In this document: in pieces, positions 49,295 to 61,333 of the stretch
Numbering within the stretch: the first letter of the stretch is position 1
How the letters are laid out: each line of letters starts with the position of its first letter
Assembly: GCF_000715075.1 (NCBI RefSeq)
Contig: NC_134096.1
Span: 120,030,698 to 120,094,697, forward strand
DNA length: 64,000 bases
From: Nicotiana tabacum
Lineage: Eukaryota > Streptophyta > Magnoliopsida > Solanales > Solanaceae
Direction of reading: 5' to 3'
The notes under the pieces: model-generated
What the model was told of the DNA's origin: nothing
Seen by the model: only the letters and a program-made list of their open reading frames with translations
Database searches by the model: none
Program-made: the position numbers and the translations under genes

Positions 49295-50790
49295 TGATGG
49301 TAGGCTATAATCTCATATTTTAGTCGATTATTACACTCCAATTTACTGCACTTTAGTTGAGTTTGAGCTTTAATCGCTCGTGTTTTGCACTAATTGTGTG
49401 TTTTATGTCTTGTAGGAGTGATTCCGAGCTATGTTGATGTTCTAAAATGAATTCAAGTGATTTTGAGCTTTGAAGTCTGAGTAAAATCCCAGGGAATTAA
49501 GCCGGGATCATGTTCGGGGATCAACAAATGATAGTTAAGAATGAACAAAGAATCGAGCAGGCATATTGCGCAGTGTCTAGTAAACTGCACATAACTTTTG
49601 GCTCTAAACTCTGTTTGGGATCCACAATATATTTTTGGAAGCTAATTCAAAGGGATACAACTTGCATGTTTTATATTTTTTCAAATTCTCATCATAATAG
49701 GGTAAAACGAGTGCGGGAGGTGCACGACAATGCCTTGACCGAGCATATGGGGCAGAACAGTGTGAAAAGTGCGCAACCAGGTGCGCGGGCACACTTCCAG
49801 GTGTGCGACCGCGCACGTCCAACTCCGGAAAAGTGTCCCTTTTCATGTAGGAGAAGGTGTATTTGATTGGGCCCAACCCTACTTGGTATATATACATAGA
49901 AAAATGGTATTTTGAGGACTTTTGACACATCTAAGACCTAAGGAGGCTAAGGAGAAGTTCGAGAAGGAACAGCACAAGGAATCCATCAATCAATCCCAAC
50001 TCAAGATAAGGGTTTGGATTGTTTTATGTTTTTGTTTACTTTAAACTTAATTGTGATGAATTACTCCATGTCTATGGAGTAATTCTTCCTTAGGAATTGA
50101 TGGATTTGGTGTTTAGAGAATTGTTTGTGGATATTAACTTTAGTTTTATGTATTGAATCGTTTTGGGTATTTTTATTGTTGCATATATAGTCACATGTTT
50201 TTGTAATCGACAGAGGCATAATTTGTGATGTTTTGCATTATCTTGTTGGTTGAATTCATCGATTCTTCTTAGTAATCGAAAGATGCTAGTTGAATTATTG
50301 TTTAGACCTAGTTAGGAGAATAATCGAAAGAGGTTCTCCCAAAGATTGACCCACTACGAATTCTTGCATATCTTCACTGAGCTTAACTTAGTTTTTATTG
50401 TGAGGTTGACACTTAATCGAGAGAGGAGTTTCTACTAATCAATTGAACTAATAACCAAGTGAATTCGAGAGACTCACTTGAACATTATAAGTGAATTATC
50501 TAGAGTTAAATCCCAAACATTTGTCTTGCACCTATCCAATCAGCCCTATCGTCTCCTAATTGATAACTTCCTTTGCTTAATACTTGCGTTAATTGTCATT
50601 AGCCAATAGTTTAGACTTTTAGTCAATTTTAGTTTTAGTTCACACAAATCTAAATTGTTGATCATCTTGGATAGCAATTAAACTAGAAGCTACGAAAATA
50701 CTATTTAAATCCAATCCCTGTGGATATGATAATTTTTTATACTATATTCGACTAGCGAGCATAATTTTATGTTGTGTTTTTAGCTCGTCA
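49295..50790 (+). repeat. 5' LTR of Athila-like element
   Basis: 1496 bp, TGATGG to CTCGTCA. It includes a ~25-bp stretch (TTACTCCATGTCTATGGAGT region, near 50062) absent from the 3' LTR. Confidence 0.88.
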
Positions 50791-50794
50791 AATT

Positions 50795-50812
50795 TGGCGT
50801 CATTGCCGGGGA
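50795..50812 (+). promoter_or_regulatory. Primer-binding site (tRNA-Asp type)
   Basis: TGGCGTCATTGCCGGGGA, 4 bp after the LTR, an Athila-type site with changes from TGGCGCCGTTGCC. Confidence 0.75.
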
Positions 50813-50942
50813 TTGGCAACCAATAGTGTTTGAAATCATTTTTAGTGCTAATTCAGGAATCTTTCTTTTTATTTTTATTTTATTTTCTCTTTATACTTTG
50901 GGTGTTCTTTGACTGTGCGCAGGCTATAACTTAGATTGGTGC

Positions 50943-52230
50943 ATGACCCGATCTTCTGAGAAGGAATTGCAACCATACGAATCAGAAATCAAGAAATATC
51001 TGGGATAGTTGAGGAAGGAAAGAAATCTCTCTGAGAATATAGAAACGGTTGGGCAACCCTCAACCAAAGAAAAGATGGCGGGAGATGATGATAATGTTGA
51101 TTTGGCTGCGAAAAAGGCAGCCCATCTTAGAGAGAAAGCTGCAAGAGATGCTGAAGAAGCAGCACTCAAAGATGCACAAATTGCTTATGAGGAGGATAGA
51201 GCTTGAAGAATAGCTCAAAATCAGCCCGTGGGTGCAGACCAGTTCGGAAACGTAGCTCCTGGACAAGGGAGACCACTTGGTGATTATGCTAGACTGGTCT
51301 ACAACTAAGGTTTATCAAGTGTGAGACCACCTCCAATTGCAGCCAATAATTTCGAGCTGAAGCAGGGGTTGCTTCAAACCCTCCAAAACAACTGTATCTT
51401 CAGAGGAAAGATGAACGAAGATCCAAAGAATCATCTAATGGACTTCGAGGAGATCATGAACACCTTTCAATACAATGGTGTGTCACAAGATGTAGTGTAC
51501 TTAAGGGCATTCCCCTTCACTCTGAAAGATGATGCAAAGCACTGGCTTCGAAGCTTGCCCCATGGATCAATTAGAACATGGGAGGAGATAACCTCAAAGT
51601 TTCTTGCTAAATATTTCTCCTCAGCTAAAACAGACAAGTTTGGAAGAGAAATCTATAACTTCTGCCATAATGAGACTGAGACTGTTTTTGAAGCATGGGA
51701 GAGGTTTAAAGAGATTGTGCGAAAGTGTCAACACAGCGGAATTGAACTCTGGATGCAACTCCAGGACTTTTGAGATTGTTTGACACCGACCTCACGCAGA
51801 ACATTGAGCAATGAAGCTGGAGGTTCGTTAGTGAATAAGACTCTAGAGGAGATAGTCACTATTCTAGATGAGTTATCTGAAGATGCAAATCAGTGGCCCT
51901 AAGAGATGGCTGAAAGAAGAAAATCAATTGGTGTTCACCAAGTTGATACTAACACATCAGTGCAGGTACAACTTGATGCCATAGCAAAGGAAATAAGGAA
52001 GCTAACCTTAGCTTCAATACATAATAAGCCTCATGCATCATGTGACATATGTGGAAGAGGACACCTTACTCATGAGTGTCAAGCTTCAATGGAGGAAGTT
52101 AATGCTGTGGGTAATTACAATTTCAATGCAATGGGTCAGAAGCACCCGGTTTTTCATGGAGTTCACCCGGGGGAACAACAAATACATAACAACAAAACAA
52201 CTCCCGATTTCAAGGAGCTCCTGGTTTTGT
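50943..52230 (+). pseudogene. gag of Athila-like element
   Basis: Start codon at 50943 opens MTRSSEKELQPYESEIKKYL. Stops at 51006-51008, 51204-51206, 51306-51308, about 51771 and about 51901 lie in one continuous frame, so lesions are mainly nonsense. The gag core has MNEDPKNHLMDFEEIMNTFQ, DDAKHWLRSLPHGSI and TWEEITSKFLAKYF. A zinc knuckle reads CDICGRGHLTHEC. The frame ends near 52230 and is followed by a degenerate linker. Confidence 0.85.
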
Positions 52231-53480
52231 GAATTAGCAGAGGCCGCAGTTTCAGCCTCAACAGCTAATTCAGTCTGGGTTAGAAGATCTAATGGAATCC
52301 TTCATTGTCAAGATTTATGAAAGATTAGATGCGCATGGTGCAACTATCAAGGAACTTGGGACATGTTTGCATAACTTGGAGAGACAAGTGAGTCAAATTG
52401 CAACTATATTATCTGAGAGAATCCCAAAGAAACGGTAAATACTGTGACCTTGAGAAGTAGACAAGTGTTGAAGGATCCCACTCCATTTCACAAATAAGCT
52501 GCGCTTGAAAAAGAAAGTGGGAAGGAGCTAAAAATTGAAGATGATAAAAAGACCGAAAAGAAGAAAGGTAAGAAGGTAGTAGAGATAAAGAAGGAGGAGG
52601 AAACTTCAAGAAAGGAGGAATCTGAAGATGTGAGCAAGTACATGCCTGCTCTACCTTTTCCCCAAAAACTCTATAGAGAAAAGTTGGACAAGCAGTTTGA
52701 GAAATGTTAGATATGCTGAGACAGTTTAATGTAAACCTGCCATTCACTGAAGTTCTCTCACAAATGCCAGCTTATGCAAAGTTCTTGAAGGAGATCCTTA
52801 CAAAGAAGAGGAAGATAGAAGAGACCTTAGTGGTCAAACTTACAGAGCATTGCAGTGCTATCTTGCAAAATAAACTCCCACAAAAGTGTGGAGATCCAGG
52901 GAGTTTTACTATACCTTGCTCTTTAGGCACTCTAAATTTTGATAAGTCTTTATGGATTCCGGTGCCTCAATTAATCTAACGCCATTGTCTATTTACAGGA
53001 AGCTGGAGAAGGAGATTGGAGAGATAAGGTCGGTGCCAATATCATTGCAGCTGGCAGACCAAATGACTATAACACCCAGGGGGATAGTAGAAGATATTTT
53101 GGTGCGGGAGGATAAGTTCGTATTTCCTGTAGATTTCATAGTGGTGAATATGGAGGAGAACAAGGAGGTCCCCCTCATTCTAGGAAGACCATTTTTAGCA
53201 ACGGGTAGAGCTATACTGGATATACATGATAGAAAACTCATGCTTAGAGTGGGTGAGGAGACTGTGACTTTTGAGATGAATATAGAAACTGGAGTAAAAA
53301 GGGAGAAGCCAACTACAACTGTTGAGTAGAAGGTGAAGGGTGTGAAAGAGAAGGATGTTGTTAGTGAAAAAGATAAGTGTGGGTTGTACCCCAAGAAGGC
53401 TGAGAAGAAGCTGTCTGCATGGATGTGTGCACTAGTTCAGGCGCATGGAATGGAGCCCGACTTTGATTCAGACCCCGACT
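52231..53480 (+). pseudogene. Linker and protease of Athila-like element
   Basis: The linker has LPFTEVLSQMPAYAKFLKEIL (about 52735-52800), then the protease active site D-S-G-A-S-I-N at 52955, the LQLADQMTITPRGIVEDILV block and VPLILGRPFLATGRAIL. After the protease the frame reads SAWMCALVQAHGMEPDFDSD and ends at TAG near 53478-53480. That looks like a natural terminus rather than a break into RT, which supports a gag-PR-only design. Confidence 0.82.
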
Positions 53481-53753
53481 AGAGATTCAAAGAAGTTTCC
53501 TCTACTTTATGCTTTTTAATTGTGTGTCATGGGGATATGCCGCAACTTAACATATGGGGTGGGGGATATTTGTATGTTGTATGTATATGTGTTAGTTTTT
53601 GCTTTTTAGTAGTTAGAAAAATATTGAAAATCCATAAAAAAATTTAAAATTTACGTCTTTTCCCGACGATGGATATCATTCGATGGGTTTCTTGAGGGAA
53701 TTAAGTCGAAAGAAAAAGAAAAAATGATTTTCTTTTGTAGTTAGTGTATGCAT
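53481..53753 (+). other. 3' UTR of Athila-like element
   Basis: Non-coding. Contains GGGGTGGGGGATA (about 53558-53570), a purine tract that could prime plus-strand synthesis, but it is about 190 bp from the LTR. Confidence 0.5.
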
Positions 53754-55207
53754 TCCCCCTTGGATATAATCTCATGTTTTAGTCGATTATTATATTCCAA
53801 TTTACTGCACTTTAGTTGAGTTTGAGCTTTAATCACCAGTGTTTTGCACTAATTGTGTGTTTTATGCCTTGTAGGAGTGATTTCGAGCTATGTAGATGTA
53901 CTAGAATGAATTCAAGTGATTTGGAGCTTTGAAGTCTGAGTAAAATCCTAATGAATTAAGCCGGGATCGTGTTCAGGGATCAACGGATGATAGTTAAGAA
54001 TGAACGAAGAATCGAGCAGGCATATTGCGCAGTGTCTAGTAAACTGCACATAACGTTTTGCTCGGAACTCCGTTTGGGCTCCACAATATATTTTTGGAAA
54101 GCTAATTCGAAGGGATACAACTTTCATGTTTTACATTGTTTCAAATACCCATCATAACAGGGTGAAAAGTGCATAAAAGGAGCGCGGTAGTGCACTAACC
54201 GCGCATATGGGGCAAAACAATGTGAAAAGTGCGCGGCCAGTTGCGCGGCAGCGCACGTCCAACTCCGGAAAAGTGTCATTTATTTGCGTAGGAGAAGGTG
54301 TATTTGTTTGGGCCCAACCCTACTTGGTATATATACATAGAAAAAGGTATTTTGAGGACTTTTGACATATCTAAGACCTAAGGACGCTAAGGAGAAGTTG
54401 GAGAAGGAAGAGCACAAGGAATCCATCATTCAATCCCATCTCAAGACAGGGGTTTGGATTGTTTTATGTTTTTCCTTACTTTAAACTTAATTGTGATGAA
54501 TCTTCCTTATGGATTGATGGATTTGGTGTTTTGAGAATTGTTTGTGGATATTAACTCTAGTTTTATGTATTGAATCATTTTGGGTGTTTTTATTGTTGCA
54601 TATATATTCACATGTTTATGTAATCGAAAGAGGCATAATTTGTGATGTTTTGCATTATCTTGTTGGTTGAATTCGTTGATTCTTCTTAGTAATCGAAAGA
54701 GGCTAGTTGAATTGTTGTTTAGACCTAGTTAGGAGAATAATCGAAAGAGGTTCTCCCAAAGATTAACCCATTACGAATTCTTGCATATCTTCACTCAGCT
54801 TAACTTAGTTTATATTGTGAGGTAGAGACTTAATCGAGAGAGGAGTTTCTACTAATCAATTGAACTAATAACCAAGTGAATTCGAGAAACTCACTTGAAC
54901 ATTTTAAGTGAATTATCTAGAGTTAAATCCCAAATGTTTGTCTTGCACCTATCCTATCAACCCTATCTTCTCACAATTGATAACTTCCTTTGCCTAATAC
55001 TTGCGTTGATTGTCATTAGCCAATAGTTTAGACTTTTAGTTAATTTTAGTTTTAGTTCACACAAATCTAAATTGTTGATCATCTTGGATAGCAATTAAAC
55101 TAGAAGCTACAAAAACACTATTTAAATCCTATCCCTGTGGATACGATAATTTTCTATACTATATTCGACTAGCGAGCACAATTTTGCATTGTGTTTTTAG
55201 CTCGTCA
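53754..55207 (+). repeat. 3' LTR of Athila-like element
   Basis: Matches the 5' LTR from GGATATAATCTCATG onward. The first ~8 bases differ (CCCCCTTGG against TGATGGTAGG), so the exact start is uncertain. Confidence 0.82.
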
Positions 55208-56180
55208 GCGTACCACGGTCCGCTTCTGTGGAAGAAGAACCTAAAGCTGGCTAGGCTCGCTTCTGCGGACGGGCCCCCGCTTCTGCGGTCCCGCTTCTGT
55301 GTCCATCCTGCCGCTCCTGCAGCTCAAGTCGCTTCTGTGATCACTGCCATCGCACCTGCACTTTTGCAGGTGCGCAAACTCGTTCGCTCCTGCGGTCCTG
55401 GGCAGCCTTGGCTAGTCCGCTTCTGCGGCTCGTCTCTCGCACTTGCGGCTGGACAAGCGCAGGTGCAATCACACCAGAAGCTGAAAGCTTCAGCACTTGC
55501 CTTCAAGTCCAAACTTGATCCGAGCCTTGTCCATTTAACGCCCGGGGCCCCGCTCGAATGCACCAACAAGTTTGAAATCGTAATACAGACTCGCTCGAAC
55601 TCACGGAATGCACAAAACAATATCAAAACTAAGAATCACACCCCAAACTAATTGAATCAAAAATATGAACTTCAAGTTCTTAAAATGTTTCCCAACGTGC
55701 CGAAACGTACTTAAACTACTCGAAATGACACCAAATTTTGCGTGCAAGTCTTAAATCACCATACATAACTATTCCCAATCTCGGAATCACGTTTGGACCT
55801 CGATATCACCAAAACCTACTCCAAACCAAATTTAAAGAACATTAAAACCTTCAAAGAACCAACTTTCACTATAGGCGCTGAAATGCTCCTGGGTCATCCA
55901 AAACTCGATCCAAACATTTGCCCAAGTCCGAAATCATCATACGAACCTATTGGAACGGTCAAATCCCGATTCCGAGGTCATTTACTCAAAATGTTGACCG
56001 AAGCTAAACTTAGCTTTTTTAGCCAACCTTAAGAAACCAAGTGTTCCGATTTCAACCTGAACCCTTCCAAATCCCGAACTAACCATCCCCTCAAGTCATA
56101 AAATAGTAAAAGCATGTACGCGGAGTCTTATTTAGGGGAACGGGGTTCTAAAAAGCAAAATGACATGTCGGGTCATTATA

Positions 56181-56194
56181 TTCTCCACCTCTTA
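56181..56194 (-). promoter_or_regulatory. Polypurine tract of Tekay element
   Basis: TAAGAGGTGGAGAA on the minus strand beside the 3' LTR, identical in core to that at 4664-4678. Confidence 0.85.
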
Positions 56195-56517
56195 ATCAAA
56201 CGTTCATCCTCAAACAGGTCTAGAATCATACCTGGAGTGCTGAATAAGTGTGGATATCTGCTCTGCATGTCTTTCTCGGCCTCCCAAGTCACTTCCCCGA
56301 CTGGTTGGCCCCTCCAATGGGCTTTTACTGTAGAAATCTTCTTGGACCTCAACTGGCGAACCTGTCTATCAACAATGGCAACTGGTTCCTCTTCATAACC
56401 CAAGCTCTTATCTAGCTGAACTGTGCTGAAGTCTAACACATGTGACAAGTAGGCATGATACCTCCGGAGCATAGATACGTGGAAAATCGGATGAACTCCC
56501 AATAGATTGGGAGGCAA
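56195..56517 (-). pseudogene. Chromodomain and integrase tail of Tekay element
   Basis: Reads MPPNLLGVHPIFHVSMLRRY, then KAHWRGQPVGEVTWEAEKDM and QSRYPHLF. This block is in a different frame from the integrase core, so a frameshift lies near 56520-56685. Confidence 0.88.
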
Positions 56518-57620
56518 AGCAAGCTCATAAGCAACCTATCCAACTCGTCTCAACACCTCAAATAGACCTATAAATCTTGGGCTCAACTTTCCCTTCTTCC
56601 CGAACCTCATAATCTCCTTCATCGGTGAGACTTTCAAGAGAACCTTCTCACCCACTATAAATAATACATCACACGCCTTCTGATCTACGTAACTCTTCCG
56701 TATGGACTGTGCTGTGTGAATCGCTCCTGAATCAACTTCACCTTTTCCAAGGCATCCTTCACCAAATCAGTACCATATAACTTAGCCTCGCGGGGCTCAA
56801 ACCATCCGATGGGAGAACGACATTGCCGACCATATAAAGCCTTAAATGGATCCATCTCGATGCTGGACTGATAGCTGTTGTTATAAGCAAACTCGGCCAA
56901 TGGTAAGAAATGATCTCACTGACCTCCGAAGTCAATCACACATGCCCTGAGCATATCCTCCAAAATCTGCACCGTCCGCTCTGACTGCCCATCGGTCTGC
57001 GGTTGAAAGGATGTGCTGAGCTCTACATGAGTCCCCAATTCACTCTGTACTACCCTCCAGAAATGTGAAGTAAACTAAAGGCCTCTATCTGATATGATGG
57101 AAATTGGCATACCGTGCAACCGAACTATCTCCTGAATATAAATCTGGGCCAACCTCTCTGAAGTATATATAGTCACCACCGGAATGAAGTGTGCCGACTT
57201 GGCTAACCTATCGACAATTACCCATACTGCATCAAACTTTCGCAAGGTCCGCGGCAACCCGACTACGAAATCCATAGTAATGCGCTTCCACTTCCACTCC
57301 AGTATAGTCATCTGCTGAAGTAGGCCACCTGGCCTCTGGTGCTCATACTTAACCTGCTGGAAATTTAGGCACCTAGCTACATACTCAACTATCTCTTTCT
57401 TCATCTGCCGCCACCAATAATGCTGCCTCAGGTTGCAATATATCTTCGTAGCACCTGGATGAATTGAATATCGAGAACTGTGTGCCTCCTCTAGAATCCT
57501 TTCCCTCAAGCCATCAACATTAGGAACACATAGATGACCTTGGAGCCGCAGAACACCATCCTCACCGATAGTAGCCTCCTTGGCACCACCCTGTAGTACC
57601 TTCTCTCTGAGGACCAACAA
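56518..57620 (-). pseudogene. Integrase of Tekay element
   Basis: Zinc-binding region with HSSRYSIHPGATKIY and YVARCLNFQQ, where the last zinc Cys is Phe (C-L-N-F instead of C-L-N-C). Core with TMDFVVGLPRTLRK and ISIISDRG. A stop follows at about 57073, then the LAEFAYNNSYQSS part from 56900. Confidence 0.88.
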
Positions 57621-59202
57621 GTGCGGATTGTCAAGCTATCGAGCCTTGATCTGCTCCAATAGTGAAGACTGGGCAACGACACATGCAAGAACTCGACTGG
57701 GATCTGAAATGTCCAACCTCACAAGTCTGTTAGCCAAGGACTGAATGTCCAAAGCTAGTGGCCTCTCCTTTGCTGAAATGAATGCCAAGCTACCCATACT
57801 TTCTGCCTTTCTTCTCAAGGCATCCGCGACTACATTCGCCTTGCTCGGATGATAAAGAATGATGATGTCATAATCCTTCAGGAACTCAAGCCATCTACGC
57901 TGCCTCAAATTGAGATCCCTTTGCTTGAACAAATGCTGCAAGCTGCGATGATCAGTGTAAACCTTGCAGGACACCCCATACAGATAACGCCTCCAGATCT
58001 TGAGGGAATGAACAATCGCGGACAACTCCAAATCATGCACAGGATAATTCTTCTCATGGGGCTTCAGCTAACGTGAGGCATATGCAATCACTCGCCCCTC
58101 CTGCATAAATACACAACCCAAACCAATGCGTGAAGTGCCTCAATACACAATATATATTCCCGAGCCGGAAGGTAACACTAGAATGGGTGCTGTAGTCAAA
58201 GCTGTCTTGAGCTTAGAAGCTCGCCTCACAATCATCAGACCAACGGAATGGATCACCCTTCTGGGTGAGTCTAGTCAAAGGTGTTGCAATAGATGAGAAG
58301 CCCTCCACAAACCGGCGATAATAGCTTGCTAACCCCAAGAGGCTCCTGATCTCAGTCGTCGTAGTGGAATGAGGCCAAGTCTGAAATGCCTCAATCTTCT
58401 TAGGATCCACCTTAATACCCTCGCCTGATACAACATGCTCCAAGAATGCTACAGAGTCTAGCCAAAACTCACACTTGGAGAACTTAGCATATAGCTTCTG
58501 TTCCCGCAAGGTCTGAAGCACCACTCTCAAATGCTGCTCGTGCTCCTCCATGCTACGCGAGTAGTTCAAAATATCATCAATGAAGACAATGACAAACGAA
58601 TCAATGTAAGGCCTGAACACCCTGTTCATCAAATCCATAAATGCCGCTGGGGCGTTAGTCAAGCCGAAGGACATCATCAGAAATGCATAATGACCATATC
58701 TAGTCCGAAAAGCAGTCTTCGGAACATTCGAATCTCAAATCTTCAACTGATGGTACCCTAATCTCAAGTCGATCTTAGAGAACACCCTAGCACCCTGCAA
58801 CTGGTCAAATAGATCATCAATATGCGGCAACGGGTACTTGTTCTTAATAGTGACTTTGTTCAATTGGCGATAATCAATACACATCCGTATTGTCCCATCT
58901 TTCCTCTTCACAAATAACACTGGTGCACCCCAAGGTGATATACTCGGCCTAACGAACCCCTTTGCTAGCAACTCCTCAAGTTGTTTTTTCAACTCCTTCA
59001 ACTCTTTCGGAGCCATACGGTATGGTGGGATAGATATAGGCTGGGTACCCGGAGCCAAATCAATGCAGAAATCAATATCACGATCTGGCGGCATGCCAGG
59101 AAGATCAGAAGGAAACACATCGAAGAACTCCCGGACTACTAGTACTGAATCAATCGCCAGAGTCTTTGCGGTAGTATCTCGAACATAGGCTAGATAAGCC
59201 AA
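57621..59202 (-). pseudogene. Reverse transcriptase and RNase H of Tekay element
   Basis: RT motifs [23 protein letters not shown] and catalytic F-I-D-D are intact. A stop splits RT near 58735, and a frameshift lies between 58213 and 58040. RNase H has [20 protein letters not shown] and [15 protein letters not shown]. Confidence 0.9.
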
Positions 59203-59640
59203 ATAACCCTTCTAGACCATGTGTCAAGCCTTCATAAAAGAAATGATCTGGCTAGGCGTGCTGACAAACGAACCCTTCCACTCCAATCTAGGCAACTCGG
59301 GCATCGCCAAGGTAACTGTCTTGGCATGGCAATCAAGGATGGTGTGATATGGAGATAACTAGTCAATGCCCAGGATAACCTCAAAGTCGGTCATATCGAG
59401 TAACAAGAGATCCGCTCTAGTCTCATAACCATAGAATGTGACCACACATGACCAATAGATCCGATCCACAATAATAGAATCGCCCACAGGAGTGGACACA
59501 TAAATAGGAGTGCCCAAAGGCTCACGAGGAATATCCAGAAAATGAGCAAACAAGGATGACACATATGAATAGGTGGACCCAGGATCAAATAATACCGAAG
59601 CCTCCCTACCGTAGACAGAAATAATACCTATGATCATGAC
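59203..59640 (-). pseudogene. Protease of Tekay element
   Basis: VLFDPGSTYSYVSSLFAHFL with the D-P-G-S-T site, then YETRADLLLLDMTDFEVILG. A stop after ILGID and another near 59214 cut the frame before the RT linker. Confidence 0.88.
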
Positions 59641-59657
59641 ATCTGAGGTCTTTGCAT

Positions 59658-61141
59658 CTAGTCTGGCCGGAAAAGCATAGAATCTGGCTGGGCTCCACCT
59701 GCCTGGCCTCCACCTCTAGGATGACCCCTACCCACCTGCCCTCCATCTCTGGGCAGCCGGACGGCTGGTGCGGCTGGTGGTGCTGTAATCATATGCTGCT
59801 GACCCTGCTGCACTGCCTTGCCCCGAAGTCTGGGACAAAATCTCTTCATGTAGCCAGGTTCTCCACACTCGTAACAACCCCTCAGAGCGGTAGGCTGCTG
59901 CCCTGAGGTCTGACCCTGATGGCATGAATACCCACTGGAAGGGTCTGAATAGCGGGTGGGCGGTAAGAACTCTCTGGCATGGCGCTGAAATAATGTCAAA
60001 CTGGAGCACCCCAAGGAGGCGGTGGTGCTGGATATTTAGGCCTGCTCGGCAGGCCTCTCCCAAACTGACCTATGCCCCCAGATGGAGCACCACTGAATCC
60101 TCCCGAATGATGGAACTGCTTGTCCTGCGACATCTGCTCTCGATCCCGCTGACGATAACCCTTAATCCTCTGAGCTATCTCTACAACTAGCTAGTAAAAG
60201 GTCCCCATATCAACCTCTCGGGCCATAGTGGACCTAATACCGGAGTGCAACCCCGCAACAAACCTCCGTACTCTCTCTGTATCAGTAGGTAGTATCATCA
60301 ATACATGGAGAGACAACTCAGAGAATCTCGCCTCATAATTAGTCATCGACATTTGATCCTGCCGGAGCTGCTTAAACTGCGATCGCAACTCTTCCCTTTG
60401 GGAGGGTGGGATATACCTATCCAAGAAAAGGCGTGTAAACTGATGCCAAGTCATGGGAGGAGAATCTGCTGGTTTGCCGAGAAGGTGAGACTGCCACCAC
60501 CTACAAGCCCTGCCATCCAACTAGAAAGTAGTGAAATCTACCCCATGGGACTCTAATATACTCATGTTGTGCAGTCTGTCCCTGCACCTATCAATGGAGT
60601 CTTGGGGGTCCTTATGTCGCTCACCTCCGAAGATAGAAGGGTGAAGCCTGGTCCATTTATCCAATAGCTTCTGCGGCTCATCGACCGCAGTTGGTCTAGG
60701 CTCAGGTACAGCTGCTGCAACTAGCTGGGCTCCGCCCACGGGTAGTGCACCCGGGGTCTGATTTACGGCCGCTGCACATCCCGGAGCTTGGGCAGTAGGG
60801 GTCTGTGCTCCCCTTCCCGCCTGAGATGTGGCTGAGTCTGCTGGAAATAAACCAGCCTGGGTCATAGTATCCATGAACCGCAGCATACAGACCATAACCT
60901 TCTGAAAGCCCGGTGCTGACATGAAATCTACCGGGGCTGGCTCCGCTACAGGCACCTCGCCCTGCTCCTCGATAGGGGGATCCTCCACTAGATCTGCTGG
61001 AGGTAGAGTTGGGGCAACTCTAGGACGTCCTCGTCCCCTACCTCGGGCTGGTGCTCTCCCCTGGCCTTTGCCTCGGCCTCTAGCAACAGGGGGAGCAGCC
61101 CCTCCCGGGTCTGGAACATCCGCCCTGCGCGTTCTCACCAT
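59658..61141 (-). pseudogene. gag of Tekay element
   Basis: Start ATG at 61141 opens MVRTRRADVPDPGGAAPPVA, an Arg/Pro/Gly-rich N-terminus. A gag core follows, with RACRWWQSHLLGKPADSPPM. A TAG near 60521 replaces the Gln codon present in the plus-strand copy. The zinc knuckle CYECGEPGYMKRFC lies in another frame (60014-59658). Confidence 0.9.
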
Positions 61142-61312
61142 CTGTGAGAGAATAAGAGAAATACACTTGGTATAACATCAACTGGACGATAGGAGATGAA
61201 GGAAGAGTAGTTTCCTATCACCCTATAGCCCATCGAAAATAAGTACAGACGTCTCCGCACCGATCCGCAAGACTCTATTAGGCCTACTCATAACTTGTGA
61301 GACCTACGTGAA

Positions 61313-61330
61313 CCTAGTACTCTAATACCA
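61313..61330 (-). promoter_or_regulatory. Primer-binding site (initiator tRNA-Met type)
   Basis: TGGTATTAGAGTACTAGG on the minus strand, 3 bp from the 5' LTR end. It fits the initiator tRNA-Met type with mismatches. Confidence 0.72.
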
Positions 61331-61333
61331 TGT

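Larger units (their letters stand above)
49295..55207 (+). mobile_element. Gag-PR-only Athila-like element, TSD GCGTA
   Basis: Starts TGATGG, ends CTCGTCA, flanked by GCGTA at 49290-49294 and 55208-55212. Two LTRs of about 1.5 kb are very similar. The 3-kb interior has primer site, gag and protease but no RT, RNase H or integrase. It is the innermost insertion of the nest. Confidence 0.9.
47503..56180 (-). repeat. 3' LTR of Tekay element, split by Athila-like element
   Basis: LTR sequence covers 47503-49294 and 55213-56180, or 2.76 kb when joined. It ends GGGTCATTATA beside the polypurine tract. It is about 330 bp longer than the 5' LTR because that copy lost the sequence equivalent to about 55709-56042. 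The 38-bp inverted repeat is at 48629-48666. Confidence 0.9.

Noticed and set aside
55184..55651. 155-codon ORF in the nested Tekay LTR
   Set aside because: It spans the end of the inserted element and the GC repeat; the similar frame at 63079-63513 is also only LTR repeat.
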